Assembly (NCBI GenBank): GCA_001303785.1
Contig: LJUJ01000019.1
Coordinates: forward strand, 1 to 49,604
Reading direction: 5' to 3'
Origin: Caldifarciminota bacterium SM23_42
GTDB lineage: Bacteria > Hydrothermota > Tepidihabitantia > SM23-42
DNA length: 49,604 nucleotides
This document shows positions 23,175-32,726 of this stretch, piece by piece. A program made the position numbers and the translations under genes. The notes beneath the pieces are model-generated. The model was not told where the DNA came from, searched no databases, and saw only the letters and a list, made by a program, of their open reading frames with translations. Each line of letters starts with the position of its first letter. Position 1 is the first letter of the stretch.

Positions 23175-24908
23175 TCAGTCCCAAAACTCCCACTTGATCG
23201 AAAAATCAAAGTTCCTCGACGCCATCGGATAATGAGGCACATAAGCATATTTCTTGTCAAATACATTATCTAGCCGCGCAATACAAGAAAGGCTCATGAA
23301 TTTGACTAATCCTGCGAGCGAGACGACGCTAAATCCTGAAACCTCCTCACCTGATTTATCTAACTGCCTCCCATACAACTCACCACGGACCGTAATGCCA
23401 AAACTGAACCGGCTGGTTTCTCTTATGATAGACAAACGAGCACCTCCGTGATATTGTGGTGTGTAGATTATCGAATCACCACTCAGTAGAAAATTGCCAT
23501 TACCACCGATCACGATCTTGGTTGTAACACTGGTATCTGGATGATGTAAAAACAACGGAATATTGAAATATCCTTCACATCCATTGATGCGCCAGGAATC
23601 AAGATTCACATATACATACTGATTCGTGCTCTCCATGGCGACCGTAATGAAATCATCAAATTCAAATCTGTAAAAAGCAACCGAGAAAAAACTACTACGC
23701 ACACCAATTTCCTCTGCCCAGCAATACTCCGGAACAAGGTCACTGTTCCCGCCGATGCAAGCATAGGGATTGAGTGTATCGAACACAGCATTTGATTCTA
23801 GATCCGAAGGCACTCGTGCGTCTTTGGATAGCGCACCATAGATTCTTACGGGCTCTACGATATCATAGCCAACTTCCAGTCTCGGGAAATAGAAAGTTTC
23901 ATGGTCACCGGCGATCCCAACATAACCCGACGCCAGCAATGCAAAGCGATGGATAGATTTATTCAATCTAACCCACAGATCAAGCGGATAGTCTTTGTAT
24001 GACGTCACATCTCCATCAACGGAGGTGAAATAACCAGCCACACCATAATCTAACGTAGCACCGAGCAGGTCATGATGATACTCAACATCGCATCCCAACC
24101 GTTTGATCTCACTTACGACGGATCTATCATTAAGGCTATCGATGTAGTACATATTTTTCACATTATAGAATATGTTCACGGTCGAATTCCCCTGAGCGAA
24201 CATGCCGTTGATATCAAGAAACTCGTCTTCATGACGACCTTGAACTGCTGTCAGCGTGGAGCCCGGGAAACCGTAATCGTTCTCGTAATAGAAAATATCT
24301 AACCGCAGAGGCAAGAACCGATTGTAATAAATATGTGAATATAATGACAATTGCTGACCATCTGCATTCTCCCGATAACCACCAGTCTTGTAGTAGGAGC
24401 CGCTCAAATAAAGCCCCAACTCATCGGTGATAGCTCTGGTCAAGTCCATTTCGTAAATATTGCTCTGAAAACTACCAAACATGAAGCGGGCATAAGAATA
24501 TGGTTTGTCGTATCGGTTCAACTTAGACTCGAAATTGTAACAACTCAACCCGGCCCCCGTGAGACTGTGCCCATACGATAGTCGGTCAAAAAAGTGAAGC
24601 GGTAGTTGAGCAAGGTTGAAGTAACCAGTTGGATCGGTAAGTTGTCGACGCCCGTTCAAATACACGTACGTGTACGACGGCTTCCGCCCCCTGGTCGCTA
24701 CCGTGCTGATTCCCTCACCGCACGAATATCGCGCAATCGGGAAGCGACTAAGCATATCGGTAATGGACTGTTCATAATACGCTGGGACCGTTTCTCCGAT
24801 TATGTACACTCCATCGTAAAAACTGACAATTTCCGGAACTTCGTATGTTTTCAGAGTATCAACGTCTGTCGAATCGGCTTCAGCCAGTAGAATTAGCATC
24901 AAAAACAC
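23175..24908 (-). CDS. TonB-dependent-receptor-like outer-membrane protein
   Basis: A short hydrophobic leader (FLMLILLAEA) is followed by a plug-like domain: YYEQSITDMLSRFP, ISTVATRGRKPSYTYVYLNGRR and LPLHFFDRLSY fit the receptor plug pattern. A beta-barrel rich in aromatic-alternating strands runs to the C-terminus, which ends KWEFWD. At about 577 residues it is a small receptor. The upstream GTG at 24914 lies at the edge of the -10 box, so I use the GTG at 24908, where transcription should begin. It heads a PTS operon, which suggests that it captures the sugar or oligosaccharide taken up by the PTS. No exbB, exbD or tonB gene is visible. Confidence 0.75.
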   Translation of the reverse strand: MFLMLILLAEADSTDVDTLKTYEVPEIVSFYDGVYIIGETVPAYYEQSITDMLSRFPIARYSCGEGISTVATRGRKPSYTYVYLNGRRQLTDPTGYFNLAQLPLHFFDRLSYGHSLTGAGLSCYNFESKLNRYDKPYSYARFMFGSFQSNIYEMDLTRAITDELGLYLSGSYYKTGGYRENADGQQLSLYSHIYYNRFLPLRLDIFYYENDYGFPGSTLTAVQGRHEDEFLDINGMFAQGNSTVNIFYNVKNMYYIDSLNDRSVVSEIKRLGCDVEYHHDLLGATLDYGVAGYFTSVDGDVTSYKDYPLDLWVRLNKSIHRFALLASGYVGIAGDHETFYFPRLEVGYDIVEPVRIYGALSKDARVPSDLESNAVFDTLNPYACIGGNSDLVPEYCWAEEIGVRSSFFSVAFYRFEFDDFITVAMESTNQYVYVNLDSWRINGCEGYFNIPLFLHHPDTSVTTKIVIGGNGNFLLSGDSIIYTPQYHGGARLSIIRETSRFSFGITVRGELYGRQLDKSGEEVSGFSVVSLAGLVKFMSLSCIARLDNVFDKKYAYVPHYPMASRNFDFSIKWEFWD

Positions 24909-24914
24909 TGCCAC

Positions 24915-24942
24915 ATTATATTGTAAAAAAATGGCCTGTCAA
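24915..24942 (-). promoter_or_regulatory. Promoter of the receptor-PTS operon, leaderless
   Basis: On the minus strand TTGACA (24942-24937), a 16-bp spacer and TATAAT (24920-24915), both perfect. The predicted start of transcription coincides with GTG 24908. Confidence 0.8.
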
Positions 24943-25022
24943 TGTCAATCTTACACTAATCTTTGGATGCGACAGCAGGATTGGACGCTTTTAATAGTGG
25001 GAGAACACAGAACACCATACTC

Positions 25023-25050
25023 TTGAAAATTCGGTTATTCTGGATATAAT
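25023..25050 (+). promoter_or_regulatory. Promoter of the ornithine aminotransferase gene
   Basis: TTGAAA (25023-25028), a 16-bp spacer and TATAAT (25045-25050). A GGAGG site follows before the ATG at 25072, so this message has a short conventional leader. Confidence 0.8.
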
Positions 25051-25071
25051 ATCAACCGACACGGAGGTTAC

Positions 25072-26265
25072 ATGAAATCAAATAAAGACTATATTGAATT
25101 CACCGAAAAATTTAGTGCAAACAATTATCACCCCTTACCTGTAGTCCTCACCCGTGGTCGAGGCATCTGGGTATGGGACGTCGAGGGCAAAAAATATCTC
25201 GATATGCTCAGTGGCTATTCAGCGCTTAATCAAGGACACTGTCATCCAAGAATCGCGGGTGCCTTGAAGAAACAAGCCGACGAACTGAGTCTCACCTCCA
25301 GGGCTTTTCACAATGACAAGATGGGCGACTTCCTTGAAAAAATCTGTACGCTAGCCGGTTATGAAAAAGCCTTGCCCATGAACTCCGGCGCCGAAGCCGT
25401 AGAGACGGCAATAAAGGTCGCGCGAAAGTGGGGATATTACAAGAAAAAAGTGAAGGATGACTGTGCCGAAATAATCATCTGTGAAAACAACTTCCATGGG
25501 CGTACCACGACCATCGTCGGCTTCTCATCAGAAGTACAGTACCGCGACGGCTTTGGACCTTTTGCGCCTGGCTTCAAGATGATCCCCTACGATGACCTAT
25601 CGGCACTCGACAATGCGATTAGTGAAAGTACTGTTGGATTCTTGATCGAACCCATCCAGGGGGAAGGTGGTGTCAACGTTCCCGCGGATGGTTATTTGAG
25701 GAAATGCCAAGAGATATGCAGAAAGAATAACGTACTGCTCATCGATGATGAAATACAGACTGGATTGGGGAGGACCGGTAGACTGTTCGCATATGAATAT
25801 GAGAACGCAAGACCTGATATCCTGGTTATAGGCAAAGCTCTGAGCGGTGGGTTCTATCCGGTCTCAGCAATTGCCTGTGACAACAGTATTATGGAAGTCA
25901 TAAAACCGGGTGACCACGGTTCTACATTTGGAGGCAACCCTCTTGCATCAGCCATCGGGATTGCCGCACTCGACGTTATTATCGAAGAAAAACTTGCCCA
26001 ACGTGCATACGAACTGGGCAACTGGTTCACGGACGAATTGCGGAAAATCCAAAACCCAAAATTCAAGGAAGTAAGAGGGAAGGGATTGCTGATCGGTATC
26101 GAGTTGACCGAAAAGGCAAGACCATATTGCGAGAAACTCATGGATCTGGGCATTCTTGCCAAGGAAACGCATGATATGGTCGTTCGTTTCGCACCGCCGT
26201 TGATCATCAAAAAGGAAGAACTGGAGTGGGCGTTAGACAAGATTAAACAAGTTTTCAATACGTAA
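25072..26265 (+). CDS. rocD: Ornithine aminotransferase (class III PLP aminotransferase)
   Basis: The enzyme would convert ornithine and 2-oxoglutarate to glutamate semialdehyde and glutamate. Family marks are YHPLPVVLTRGRGIWVWDVEGKKYLDMLSGYSALNQGHCHPRI at the N-terminus (described here in two halves: YHPLPVVL and SGYSALNQGHCHPRI), the NSGAEAVETAIK loop, and DDEIQTGLGRTG. The PLP lysine is in VIGKALSGGFYPVSA. The 397-residue length matches ornithine aminotransferases. Acetylornithine aminotransferases share much of this, but the SGYSALNQGH block favours RocD. It has its own promoter and GGAGG site and is divergent from the receptor-PTS operon. Confidence 0.87.
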   Translation: MKSNKDYIEFTEKFSANNYHPLPVVLTRGRGIWVWDVEGKKYLDMLSGYSALNQGHCHPRIAGALKKQADELSLTSRAFHNDKMGDFLEKICTLAGYEKALPMNSGAEAVETAIKVARKWGYYKKKVKDDCAEIIICENNFHGRTTTIVGFSSEVQYRDGFGPFAPGFKMIPYDDLSALDNAISESTVGFLIEPIQGEGGVNVPADGYLRKCQEICRKNNVLLIDDEIQTGLGRTGRLFAYEYENARPDILVIGKALSGGFYPVSAIACDNSIMEVIKPGDHGSTFGGNPLASAIGIAALDVIIEEKLAQRAYELGNWFTDELRKIQNPKFKEVRGKGLLIGIELTEKARPYCEKLMDLGILAKETHDMVVRFAPPLIIKKEELEWALDKIKQVFNT

Positions 26266-26321
26266 ATCTAAAAGCCTAACGTATTGTTGCTTGACGTTTG
26301 CCGTACAATGGAGGAGGAGAC

Positions 26322-27059
26322 GTGAAGAACTCCAGAAGATATCCGCTCGGCAGCTACTTGCTACTATTATCTATCTTAGCCGGAAGTTGCGCACCCATAG
26401 TGTACTCCCCGCATGCGCAAAATGAAATGACCGCTCCCTACAATCGAATCGGCGAAGTACATGAAATAGAAGCAGCACCCGCTCTGAATCTGTGGAGCGT
26501 CGATGAGCACGAGGATACGGTTTACATCAAGACGTATCCGACCACTAGCTTCAGTTTCTTTCATAACGCCTATTATGCACAGGGAGCGATAGGCGGCATC
26601 GGCGGTATTGAATTAGTCTCTTTCCCTACAACGTGGCTCGTTTCCGGAGCAGACGGTTTTGTGTTTCTCTTTAAGCCCTATCTTGGGCTTCAATACAACA
26701 ACACCCATTTCACACTGCGATTGAACCTCTCGCCCTTCAGTGTCGCCGCTGGAGTAGCCGGTGGCGAGTGGGCTGCCGGAGGCGATCTAAACAAACTCAC
26801 CTTCTATCAGTTTAGCATGTTGTTACACAACGAAGGCCGATCAAAACATATTTACTGACTCGGCGCTCGTAACTCTCCCGCCGCCCTTGGTGCTCTTGCC
26901 GGTTATGAATATTCCTTAACGGAGAAACATATTATTCGGGCGGAATGCAGTGTGCTTGTCAAACCACCTTTTTCACTATTACTCACCAGCCAAGAATTGG
27001 AATCTATAAAAGGTTATGTTTTCTATATGACGGCAGGTATTTTTGTGCGGCTGAAGTAA
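26322..27059 (+). pseudogene. Lipoprotein/beta-barrel-like gene interrupted by an in-frame TGA
   Basis: I start it at GTG 26322 because GAGGAGGA lies 5 nt upstream. The signal ends in the lipobox LAGSC. The frame meets TGA at 26856-26858 after 178 residues, then stays open for 66 more sense codons, without any frame change, to TAA 27057-27059. The downstream part (LGARNSPAALGALAGYEYSL) continues the style of the upstream part, with glycine-rich amphipathic strands as in small beta-barrels. The simplest reading is a TGG-to-TGA change in this strain or a sequencing error. The function is unknown. Confidence 0.65.
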
Positions 27060-27075
27060 TTCTAAAGTAGAGTAG

Positions 27076-27879
27076 TTATTCTACATAATATACCCCATCA
27101 TAAATGTAGCTAGCCGGACCCTCTAAGTACAACTTGTCCTTGATTGTAACAACCAAATCGCCGCCCCTGGTCTTACAGGTCACGGGAGACTGTGCCATGA
27201 AGAGCTTTGTCGCTATGTAAGCCGAGGCCAGAGCGCCGCTGCCGCACGACAGGGTTTCATCTTCTACACCGCGCTCATAGGTTCTCGCTTGAATACCATC
27301 CTTCTCGACCTTTACAAAGTCCACATTTGTACCCTCGGGTTTGAATGTCTTATGATTGCGAATAGCCTGGCCAAGTGCTTTCACATCAACTTTTCGATAA
27401 TCATCGACGAAGATTATGCAATGCGGAACACCGATACGCAAGAAGTTGGCATTATATTTCTTACGGTTTACCGTGAAACTGAAGTTCAATCTCACATCCA
27501 CCGGCGGCGCAACCTCAATACTGACATCACCGTTCTTGTAATAGAATCCAATAGGACCTGAGGCCGAGGCGAACTTGCCTTTATCCTTTACGAGACCAAG
27601 CCGGTAGGCGTAACTAGCAACACATCGGGCACCATTCAGGCATGCTACCGCTTCACTTCCATCACGATTGAAGTAGCGCATTTCAAATGGATATTCAGCA
27701 GATTGTTCTAGCAGTATCACGCCATCCGAGCCTGCACCCAATTGGAAATTGGCGATATTTTTCGCAAAATCACTAATCGTTTGATCCAGGACATTCACCG
27801 TGAGGTAGCCATTACGATTGTCTATTATCAGAAAATTGTTGCCTGTTCCTTCCATTTTGGTAAAGAATATTGGTTTCAT
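27076..27879 (-). CDS. dapF: Diaminopimelate epimerase DapF
   Basis: DapF converts LL- to meso-diaminopimelate for lysine and peptidoglycan synthesis. The two catalytic cysteines are Cys80 (EAVACLNGARC) and Cys212 (DETLSCGSG). The N-terminal FTKMEGTGNNFLIID is the family start. The first cysteine motif normally reads CGNG, whereas this protein has CLNG. The length of 267 residues is normal. It is last in the crp-to-dapF operon, overlapping pgsA by 4 nt. Confidence 0.94.
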   Translation of the reverse strand: MKPIFFTKMEGTGNNFLIIDNRNGYLTVNVLDQTISDFAKNIANFQLGAGSDGVILLEQSAEYPFEMRYFNRDGSEAVACLNGARCVASYAYRLGLVKDKGKFASASGPIGFYYKNGDVSIEVAPPVDVRLNFSFTVNRKKYNANFLRIGVPHCIIFVDDYRKVDVKALGQAIRNHKTFKPEGTNVDFVKVEKDGIQARTYERGVEDETLSCGSGALASAYIATKLFMAQSPVTCKTRGGDLVVTIKDKLYLEGPASYIYDGVYYVE

Positions 27880-28406
27880 TCTACTCCTTTCATTATTCTT
27901 AAATAGTTCCTTGAATAAGTTATGAATGCTACTGTCATAACTACAATACTCGTATACATCAAAATAGTTCCGATCAATGTTAAATTAATCGTGAACGCAA
28001 GAATCATTGCTCCAAAAATAAACCCTGTAATTTTACCGAATACATTCGACACTTGGACAATAGATTTGTTTTTTAAAAGAACGTAACTACCGAGCAATAT
28101 GAGAAAATCGCGCGATACGATTAGAACGACTACCCATAAAGGTACTATTCTTATATACAAAAGAGTGATGAGAATAACGGCCAGAAAAATCTTATCGCAT
28201 AGCGGATCAAGAAACTTGCCGAGTCTCGATTCTTGATGCAACCTTCTCGCCAAATATCCGTCCAAACCGTCGGATAATAGGGATATCAGCATTATGGCAA
28301 ACGCGATAACACGCTGGTCGGTGAGCAAAAAGTGGACAATAAAGGGCAAGAGTGCGAGACGCGAAATCGTAATGATATTTGATACTGTCATGCGATGTTC
28401 TTTCAT
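27876..28406 (-). CDS. pgsA: CDP-alcohol phosphatidyltransferase, PgsA type
   Basis: The enzyme makes phosphatidylglycerol phosphate from CDP-diacylglycerol and glycerol 3-phosphate. The CDP-alcohol motif runs from Asp46 to Asp71: SDGLDGYLARR, then GKFLDPLCDK. It has several transmembrane segments and 176 residues. An internal ATG five codons downstream is an alternative start. It lies between recN (10-nt gap) and dapF (4-nt overlap). Confidence 0.9.
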   Translation of the reverse strand: MKEHRMTVSNIITISRLALLPFIVHFLLTDQRVIAFAIMLISLLSDGLDGYLARRLHQESRLGKFLDPLCDKIFLAVILITLLYIRIVPLWVVVLIVSRDFLILLGSYVLLKNKSIVQVSNVFGKITGFIFGAMILAFTINLTLIGTILMYTSIVVMTVAFITYSRNYLRIMKGVE

Positions 28407-28416
28407 AGGACTATGA

Positions 28417-30075
28417 TCATTTAGCTTTTCTCTTTTGCATCATTTCCTTGGCGTGCTCTACGGTTTTGGAAGTAATCTTTCTGCCACCCAGCATGCGCGC
28501 AATTTCCAATTTTCGTTTGTGTTCGTCTAATTTCATAACCTGTGTGAAGGTTTCCTCTCCCCTTATTTCTTTTTTAACAAGCAGGTGATTATCTGCGGAA
28601 ACCGGAATCTGTGGTAGATGTGTAATGCAAATAATCTGATGACTATTGCTCACTCTCGATAACAGGTCACCAACTGATTCGGCAATTCTCCCGCCGATAC
28701 CAATATCCACCTCATCGAATATTACCGTCGGGATTTTATCAACGTCAGACAGTATTGTCTTCAGACATAGAGTTATTCGTGATATTTCTCCGCCCGACGC
28801 AACCTTTCGTAAGGGCTTCAACACCTCACCTGGATTTGTAGAAATATAGAATTCAACATCATCCTTGCCCGTGGCACCAATGTCAGTTTCACTGAACCTA
28901 ATTTCAAAATCCGCCCTTTGCATACCCAATTGATGTAATAGCTTAAGTATTTTTCTCCTCAGGTCAACAGCAGCTTTATGTCTCTGTGATGATAATTCGC
29001 CAGCCTGATCCATAACATTTTTTTCTGTTTCAACAATTTTGTCCTTTGTTTTTTCGATCTCCTCGTCTCGAGTCTCAATCATTGTCAGTTCATCTTTCAT
29101 CCTCTTCAAGTAGCCATTTATTTCCTGGACTGATTTTCCGTATTTTTTCTTCATCTTATTTATTGTCTCCAATCTACCCAAAACAAAATCCAGCCGCTCC
29201 TGGGAAAATTCGATCTTATCCTTGTAACTACTCATTGCGCGATACATGTCATCCACGGTCGAGACTATTTCATCCATCCTATCGTTACTCTCAGCCAGTT
29301 GCGCATCCAATGCCGCCAGTTCATCAAAAGCCTTCTTGATACTCGACAACTTCTCAATCACCGAACCGTCTTCTTCGTACAGCCCGTTTACCAATTCGTC
29401 GGCTAGCAACGACCGCTTCTCGCTGGTGACGAGCAAGTTCTTCTCAGAAAGCATCTTTTCTTCCTCTTCGGGCTGTAGGTTTTCCTTCTCAATCTCTTCG
29501 ATTTGAAATTGCAGGTAATCGATCCTCTCATCCCTGGCTTCCATTTGCTCCAGTAGCATCTTCAATTTGCTTTGCAGATTTCTGTATTCGTTGTAACCAT
29601 TCTGATAAGCTATTTTCATTTCATCTAACCCGCCATATGCATCCAACAGCGATAGATGATTCTTCTTTTCGAATAGCGACTGATTCTCGTACTGCCCAAT
29701 AAGATCGACCATATCCTGGGCAATCTCACGCAGGAAATTGAGACTCACGATTCGGTCATTGATATAGGAGTTCTGGCGTTTGCCTCTTTCAATATTCCTC
29801 CGGACAATCATTTCGCTTTCCAAATCGATTCCCGATTCCGTGAGGCGCTTCCTGATTGAAGGTTTAACATCAAATACGCCAGTTATTTCGGCAGATGTCT
29901 TACCGGTACGAATTGCGTCATCATCCATCTTTGCACCACAGAGCGAGGCGATGGCACTGACAATCATCGATTTCCCGGCCCCGGTCTCGCCAGTGACTAC
30001 AGTAAGACCATCTTCTAATTCGAGTGTGACGTCTTCCATGAGGGCAAAATTCTTCACCCTCAAAAGCTTAAGCAT
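28417..30075 (-). CDS. recN: DNA repair protein RecN
   Basis: RecN is an SMC-like ATPase that acts at double-strand breaks. Walker A is GETGAGKS (near residues 29-36) and Walker B is PTVIFDEVDIGIGG near residue 455. Long coiled-coil arms rich in Glu, Lys and Leu lie between them. The chosen ATG at 30075 has GGAG 5 nt upstream; a GTG four codons earlier is weaker. It overlaps nadK by 8 nt. At 552 residues it is full length. Confidence 0.95.
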   Translation of the reverse strand: MLKLLRVKNFALMEDVTLELEDGLTVVTGETGAGKSMIVSAIASLCGAKMDDDAIRTGKTSAEITGVFDVKPSIRKRLTESGIDLESEMIVRRNIERGKRQNSYINDRIVSLNFLREIAQDMVDLIGQYENQSLFEKKNHLSLLDAYGGLDEMKIAYQNGYNEYRNLQSKLKMLLEQMEARDERIDYLQFQIEEIEKENLQPEEEEKMLSEKNLLVTSEKRSLLADELVNGLYEEDGSVIEKLSSIKKAFDELAALDAQLAESNDRMDEIVSTVDDMYRAMSSYKDKIEFSQERLDFVLGRLETINKMKKKYGKSVQEINGYLKRMKDELTMIETRDEEIEKTKDKIVETEKNVMDQAGELSSQRHKAAVDLRRKILKLLHQLGMQRADFEIRFSETDIGATGKDDVEFYISTNPGEVLKPLRKVASGGEISRITLCLKTILSDVDKIPTVIFDEVDIGIGGRIAESVGDLLSRVSNSHQIICITHLPQIPVSADNHLLVKKEIRGEETFTQVMKLDEHKRKLEIARMLGGRKITSKTVEHAKEMMQKRKAK

Positions 30076-30850
30076 CCTCTCTCCCACCCCATTGCATCTT
30101 TTCCCTGAGCGTTGTGAAGAACGTGGTATGCAACGGCTTAATCAGCTTTACCTGATAGTCTGCCTTGGAGAACGTAATAGCATGTTTCTTTCTTATCAAT
30201 TTACACCTCTGTCCATCGGCGACTAATACCGCACTTCCTTTCTTGCCGATCTGAATTTCAATCTTACTCGTCGGCGGTAACACAATTGGACGCACCGACA
30301 GCGTATGTGGTGCAATCGGCGTTACTATTATCGCTTCCGTATCGGGCAACAGAATTGGACCACCCGTCGCAAGTGAATAGGCGGTAGAGCCTGTCGGAGT
30401 AGCAACGATGATTCCGTCGGCAATAAATCTACAAACATATTCGTTGTTGACCACCGCCGAGAATTCTACGACGCGCCCCGGTATCCGTGTGCTAATGGTA
30501 AAATCATTCAAAGCATAGAACTTCTTACGGTCGAATGCTGCCGTCAGCACCATGCGTTTCTCAATCTTGAACTTTTTCTCGACTATTTCATCCAGAGTCC
30601 CCGCTAATTCGTCAAAAGTCACATTCGTCAGAAAACCAAGTCCACCGATGTTCACGCCGAGAATAGGTATACCCTTCTTCCCGTATGAGTTCGCGACAGA
30701 CAGCAATGTACCATCGCCACCCAGCGCGACGACAAAATCGGGCGCATTCGAAATCGCAAATCCCTTTTCGCGTAACGTCTGCTCTGCGAGTTCCAGATTC
30801 CGCTCGGCTTGGGGTTTCTTTGTATTAACGATGATTTTAGCTTTTTTCAT
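30068..30850 (-). CDS. nadK: NAD kinase NadK
   Basis: NadK phosphorylates NAD to NADP. The glycine motif GGDGTLL lies at residues 44-50, NDFTIS near residue 145, and the substrate block GSTAYSLATGGPIL near residue 175. I start it at the ATG at 30850, which has GGAG 6 nt upstream and gives a standard N-terminus. A start at 30916 would lie deep inside prmC. The 260-residue length fits the short bacterial form. It precedes recN, an order common in Firmicutes. Confidence 0.93.
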   Translation of the reverse strand: MKKAKIIVNTKKPQAERNLELAEQTLREKGFAISNAPDFVVALGGDGTLLSVANSYGKKGIPILGVNIGGLGFLTNVTFDELAGTLDEIVEKKFKIEKRMVLTAAFDRKKFYALNDFTISTRIPGRVVEFSAVVNNEYVCRFIADGIIVATPTGSTAYSLATGGPILLPDTEAIIVTPIAPHTLSVRPIVLPPTSKIEIQIGKKGSAVLVADGQRCKLIRKKHAITFSKADYQVKLIKPLHTTFFTTLREKMQWGGREDA

Positions 30851-31688
30851 TACCAACTCCAATGAATAGAAACCGATATTTATTGAACAAATCTCTTTTG
30901 AACACAAAAGATCCAATATGACGATCAGCCATAAATGTCTTTAGTTTCTTCACCGAATCCTCATCAATCTCCAGTGCCATAACGCCAGCGCCGGTCAGAT
31001 AATCCATTCCCTTCTTTACCAGCTTCTCGATAAACTGAACACCGTGTTCGCCACCATCGATAGCCTTAAGCGGCTCAAATTCTCTAACACTTTTAGGTAA
31101 AAGCTTCATACGACTACGCGGCACGTAGGGCGGATTCGAGACGATGAGATCGAATTTTCCCGTAATCCCTTCTAACATATCACAGCGCAACAGATGGATC
31201 CGAGATTCGAAATCAAACGATTTTATATTCTGAACAGCATTAGCAATAGCCGGTTCAGATATGTCGGTGGCTATGATGTCGGCATCGGGGTAGAGTTGAG
31301 CAAGAGCAATGCTGATTGCCCCACAACCAGTTCCGATTTCCAGCACTCTTTCAGGACTTCGCGGTAAAATTTTCGGCAAGAGCTCAACGAAACTCTCTGT
31401 CTCTATTCTTGGAATGAAAACACCCGGCTGCACACTCAACGTGTAATCGCGGAACTGTACCCGTTTAGTTACATATTCGATCGGAATACCATTCTTCAGC
31501 TGTTGTATTCGCGACCAAAGTATGAATCCATCCTCCTCATTGACCGTATCTTTCAAATAGATCTCCAAACGCGGCCGGTTCATAAGGGTTGCGATAACGA
31601 GCTCGGCCTCGCTGCGACCGATGCCCAATTCCTTACTTGCTGCCCTGATCAGTTCTCTCGTGCTGCTCAAGTTTTGCAATGACATCAT
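30837..31688 (-). CDS. prmC: Release-factor glutamine methyltransferase PrmC
   Basis: PrmC methylates the GGQ glutamine of release factors. It has the SAM motif [16 protein letters not shown] near residue 115 and the catalytic NPPY ([11 protein letters not shown]) near residue 185. The gene overlaps the end of prfA, its substrate's gene, as in many bacteria. The ATG at 31688 gives a 56-nt overlap, and a TTG at 31670 would give a more usual N-terminus. Confidence 0.93.
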   Translation of the reverse strand: MMSLQNLSSTRELIRAASKELGIGRSEAELVIATLMNRPRLEIYLKDTVNEEDGFILWSRIQQLKNGIPIEYVTKRVQFRDYTLSVQPGVFIPRIETESFVELLPKILPRSPERVLEIGTGCGAISIALAQLYPDADIIATDISEPAIANAVQNIKSFDFESRIHLLRCDMLEGITGKFDLIVSNPPYVPRSRMKLLPKSVREFEPLKAIDGGEHGVQFIEKLVKKGMDYLTGAGVMALEIDEDSVKKLKTFMADRHIGSFVFKRDLFNKYRFLFIGVGNEKS

Positions 31689-32700
31689 CTAAGTCACCAT
31701 CCAAAACATTTTCCAGATTGTACAATGTTAGTCCAATCCGGTGATCCGTGATACGATTTTGAGGAAAATTATAGGTCCGGATCTTTTCACTCCGGTCACC
31801 AGTTCCTACCTGCTGCTGACGCTGCTGGTGTATCTCAGCATCCCTCCTCTGGCGCTCAGCCTCTGCTAACCGGGCCCTCAGGATTTTCATGGCCTTTTCC
31901 CGATTTTTATGTTGGGAACGCTCGTCCTGACAAACCACAACCATGCCAGTCGGCAAGTGAGTCAGCCGCACTGCCGACGAAACCTTGTTGACGTTCTGCC
32001 CACCATGGCCGCCTGCCCGGAAAGTATCAACACGTAGGTCGTTTGGGTCAATGGCAAGCTGGGTTTCTTCAATCTCTGGAAGCACAGCAACGGTCGCGGT
32101 TGAAGTATGAATCCTGCCTCCGGCTTCTGTCTTGGGTATGCGTTGTACTCGGTGCACGCCTTTCTCAAATCGCAAGAGCCGGTAAGCATTTTCCCCCGAT
32201 ACAAGAAAGATTACTTCCTTGAAACCACCGATCTCACTCGGATGCGAAGAAAGTAGTTCAGATTTAAAACCATGGTTCTCAACAAATTTCTGGTACATTC
32301 TGAACAAATCGGCACCGAAAAGTGAAGCCTCATCGCCGCCTGCGCCAGCTCTTATTTCTACGATGCAGTTTTTCTGAAACTCCTCGTAGTTCGGATTGGA
32401 CATATCTTCAATTTCATTCTTGATTCTCTCGAGCCTCCCTTCCAGGACCTCACGTTCATGTTCTGCAACAGTCCTCAGCTCTTGATCATCGCTGGCAAGC
32501 ACTTCGTCGACACCATCAATCTCTCTCAATATCTTATCATACTCCTCATACTTCTGTACAATTTGCTCAAGCTTCTTGTATTCGCGGGACAAGTTTGCGT
32601 AATTCTTGGGGTCTTTCAACACCTCTGCCGACGCAAGCATTCTCCGCAATTCTTCAAGTCTCAATTCTTTTGCTCTTCTTTCTTCGGTCTGTATAGCCAT
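31633..32700 (-). CDS. prfA: Peptide chain release factor 1
   Basis: RF1 ends translation at UAA and UAG. The GGQ motif is at residues 233-235 (GHGGQNVNK), and the RF1-type stop-recognition tripeptide is PKT at residues 189-191 ([14 protein letters not shown]), not the SPF of RF2. A coiled N-terminal domain is present. The 355-residue length is standard. No Shine-Dalgarno sequence precedes the ATG, which follows the crp-like stop by 26 nt. Confidence 0.96.
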   Translation of the reverse strand: MAIQTEERRAKELRLEELRRMLASAEVLKDPKNYANLSREYKKLEQIVQKYEEYDKILREIDGVDEVLASDDQELRTVAEHEREVLEGRLERIKNEIEDMSNPNYEEFQKNCIVEIRAGAGGDEASLFGADLFRMYQKFVENHGFKSELLSSHPSEIGGFKEVIFLVSGENAYRLLRFEKGVHRVQRIPKTEAGGRIHTSTATVAVLPEIEETQLAIDPNDLRVDTFRAGGHGGQNVNKVSSAVRLTHLPTGMVVVCQDERSQHKNREKAMKILRARLAEAERQRRDAEIHQQRQQQVGTGDRSEKIRTYNFPQNRITDHRIGLTLYNLENVLDGDLDDVIAKLEQHERTDQGSK

Positions 32701-32726
32701 GTTATGTGGTTAAGGGCTAAATTGTG

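Noticed and set aside
26856-26858. TGA read as selenocysteine or a recoded Trp codon genome-wide
   Set aside because: I see no convincing stem-loop right after the TGA, and several neighbouring genes use TGA as their normal stop.
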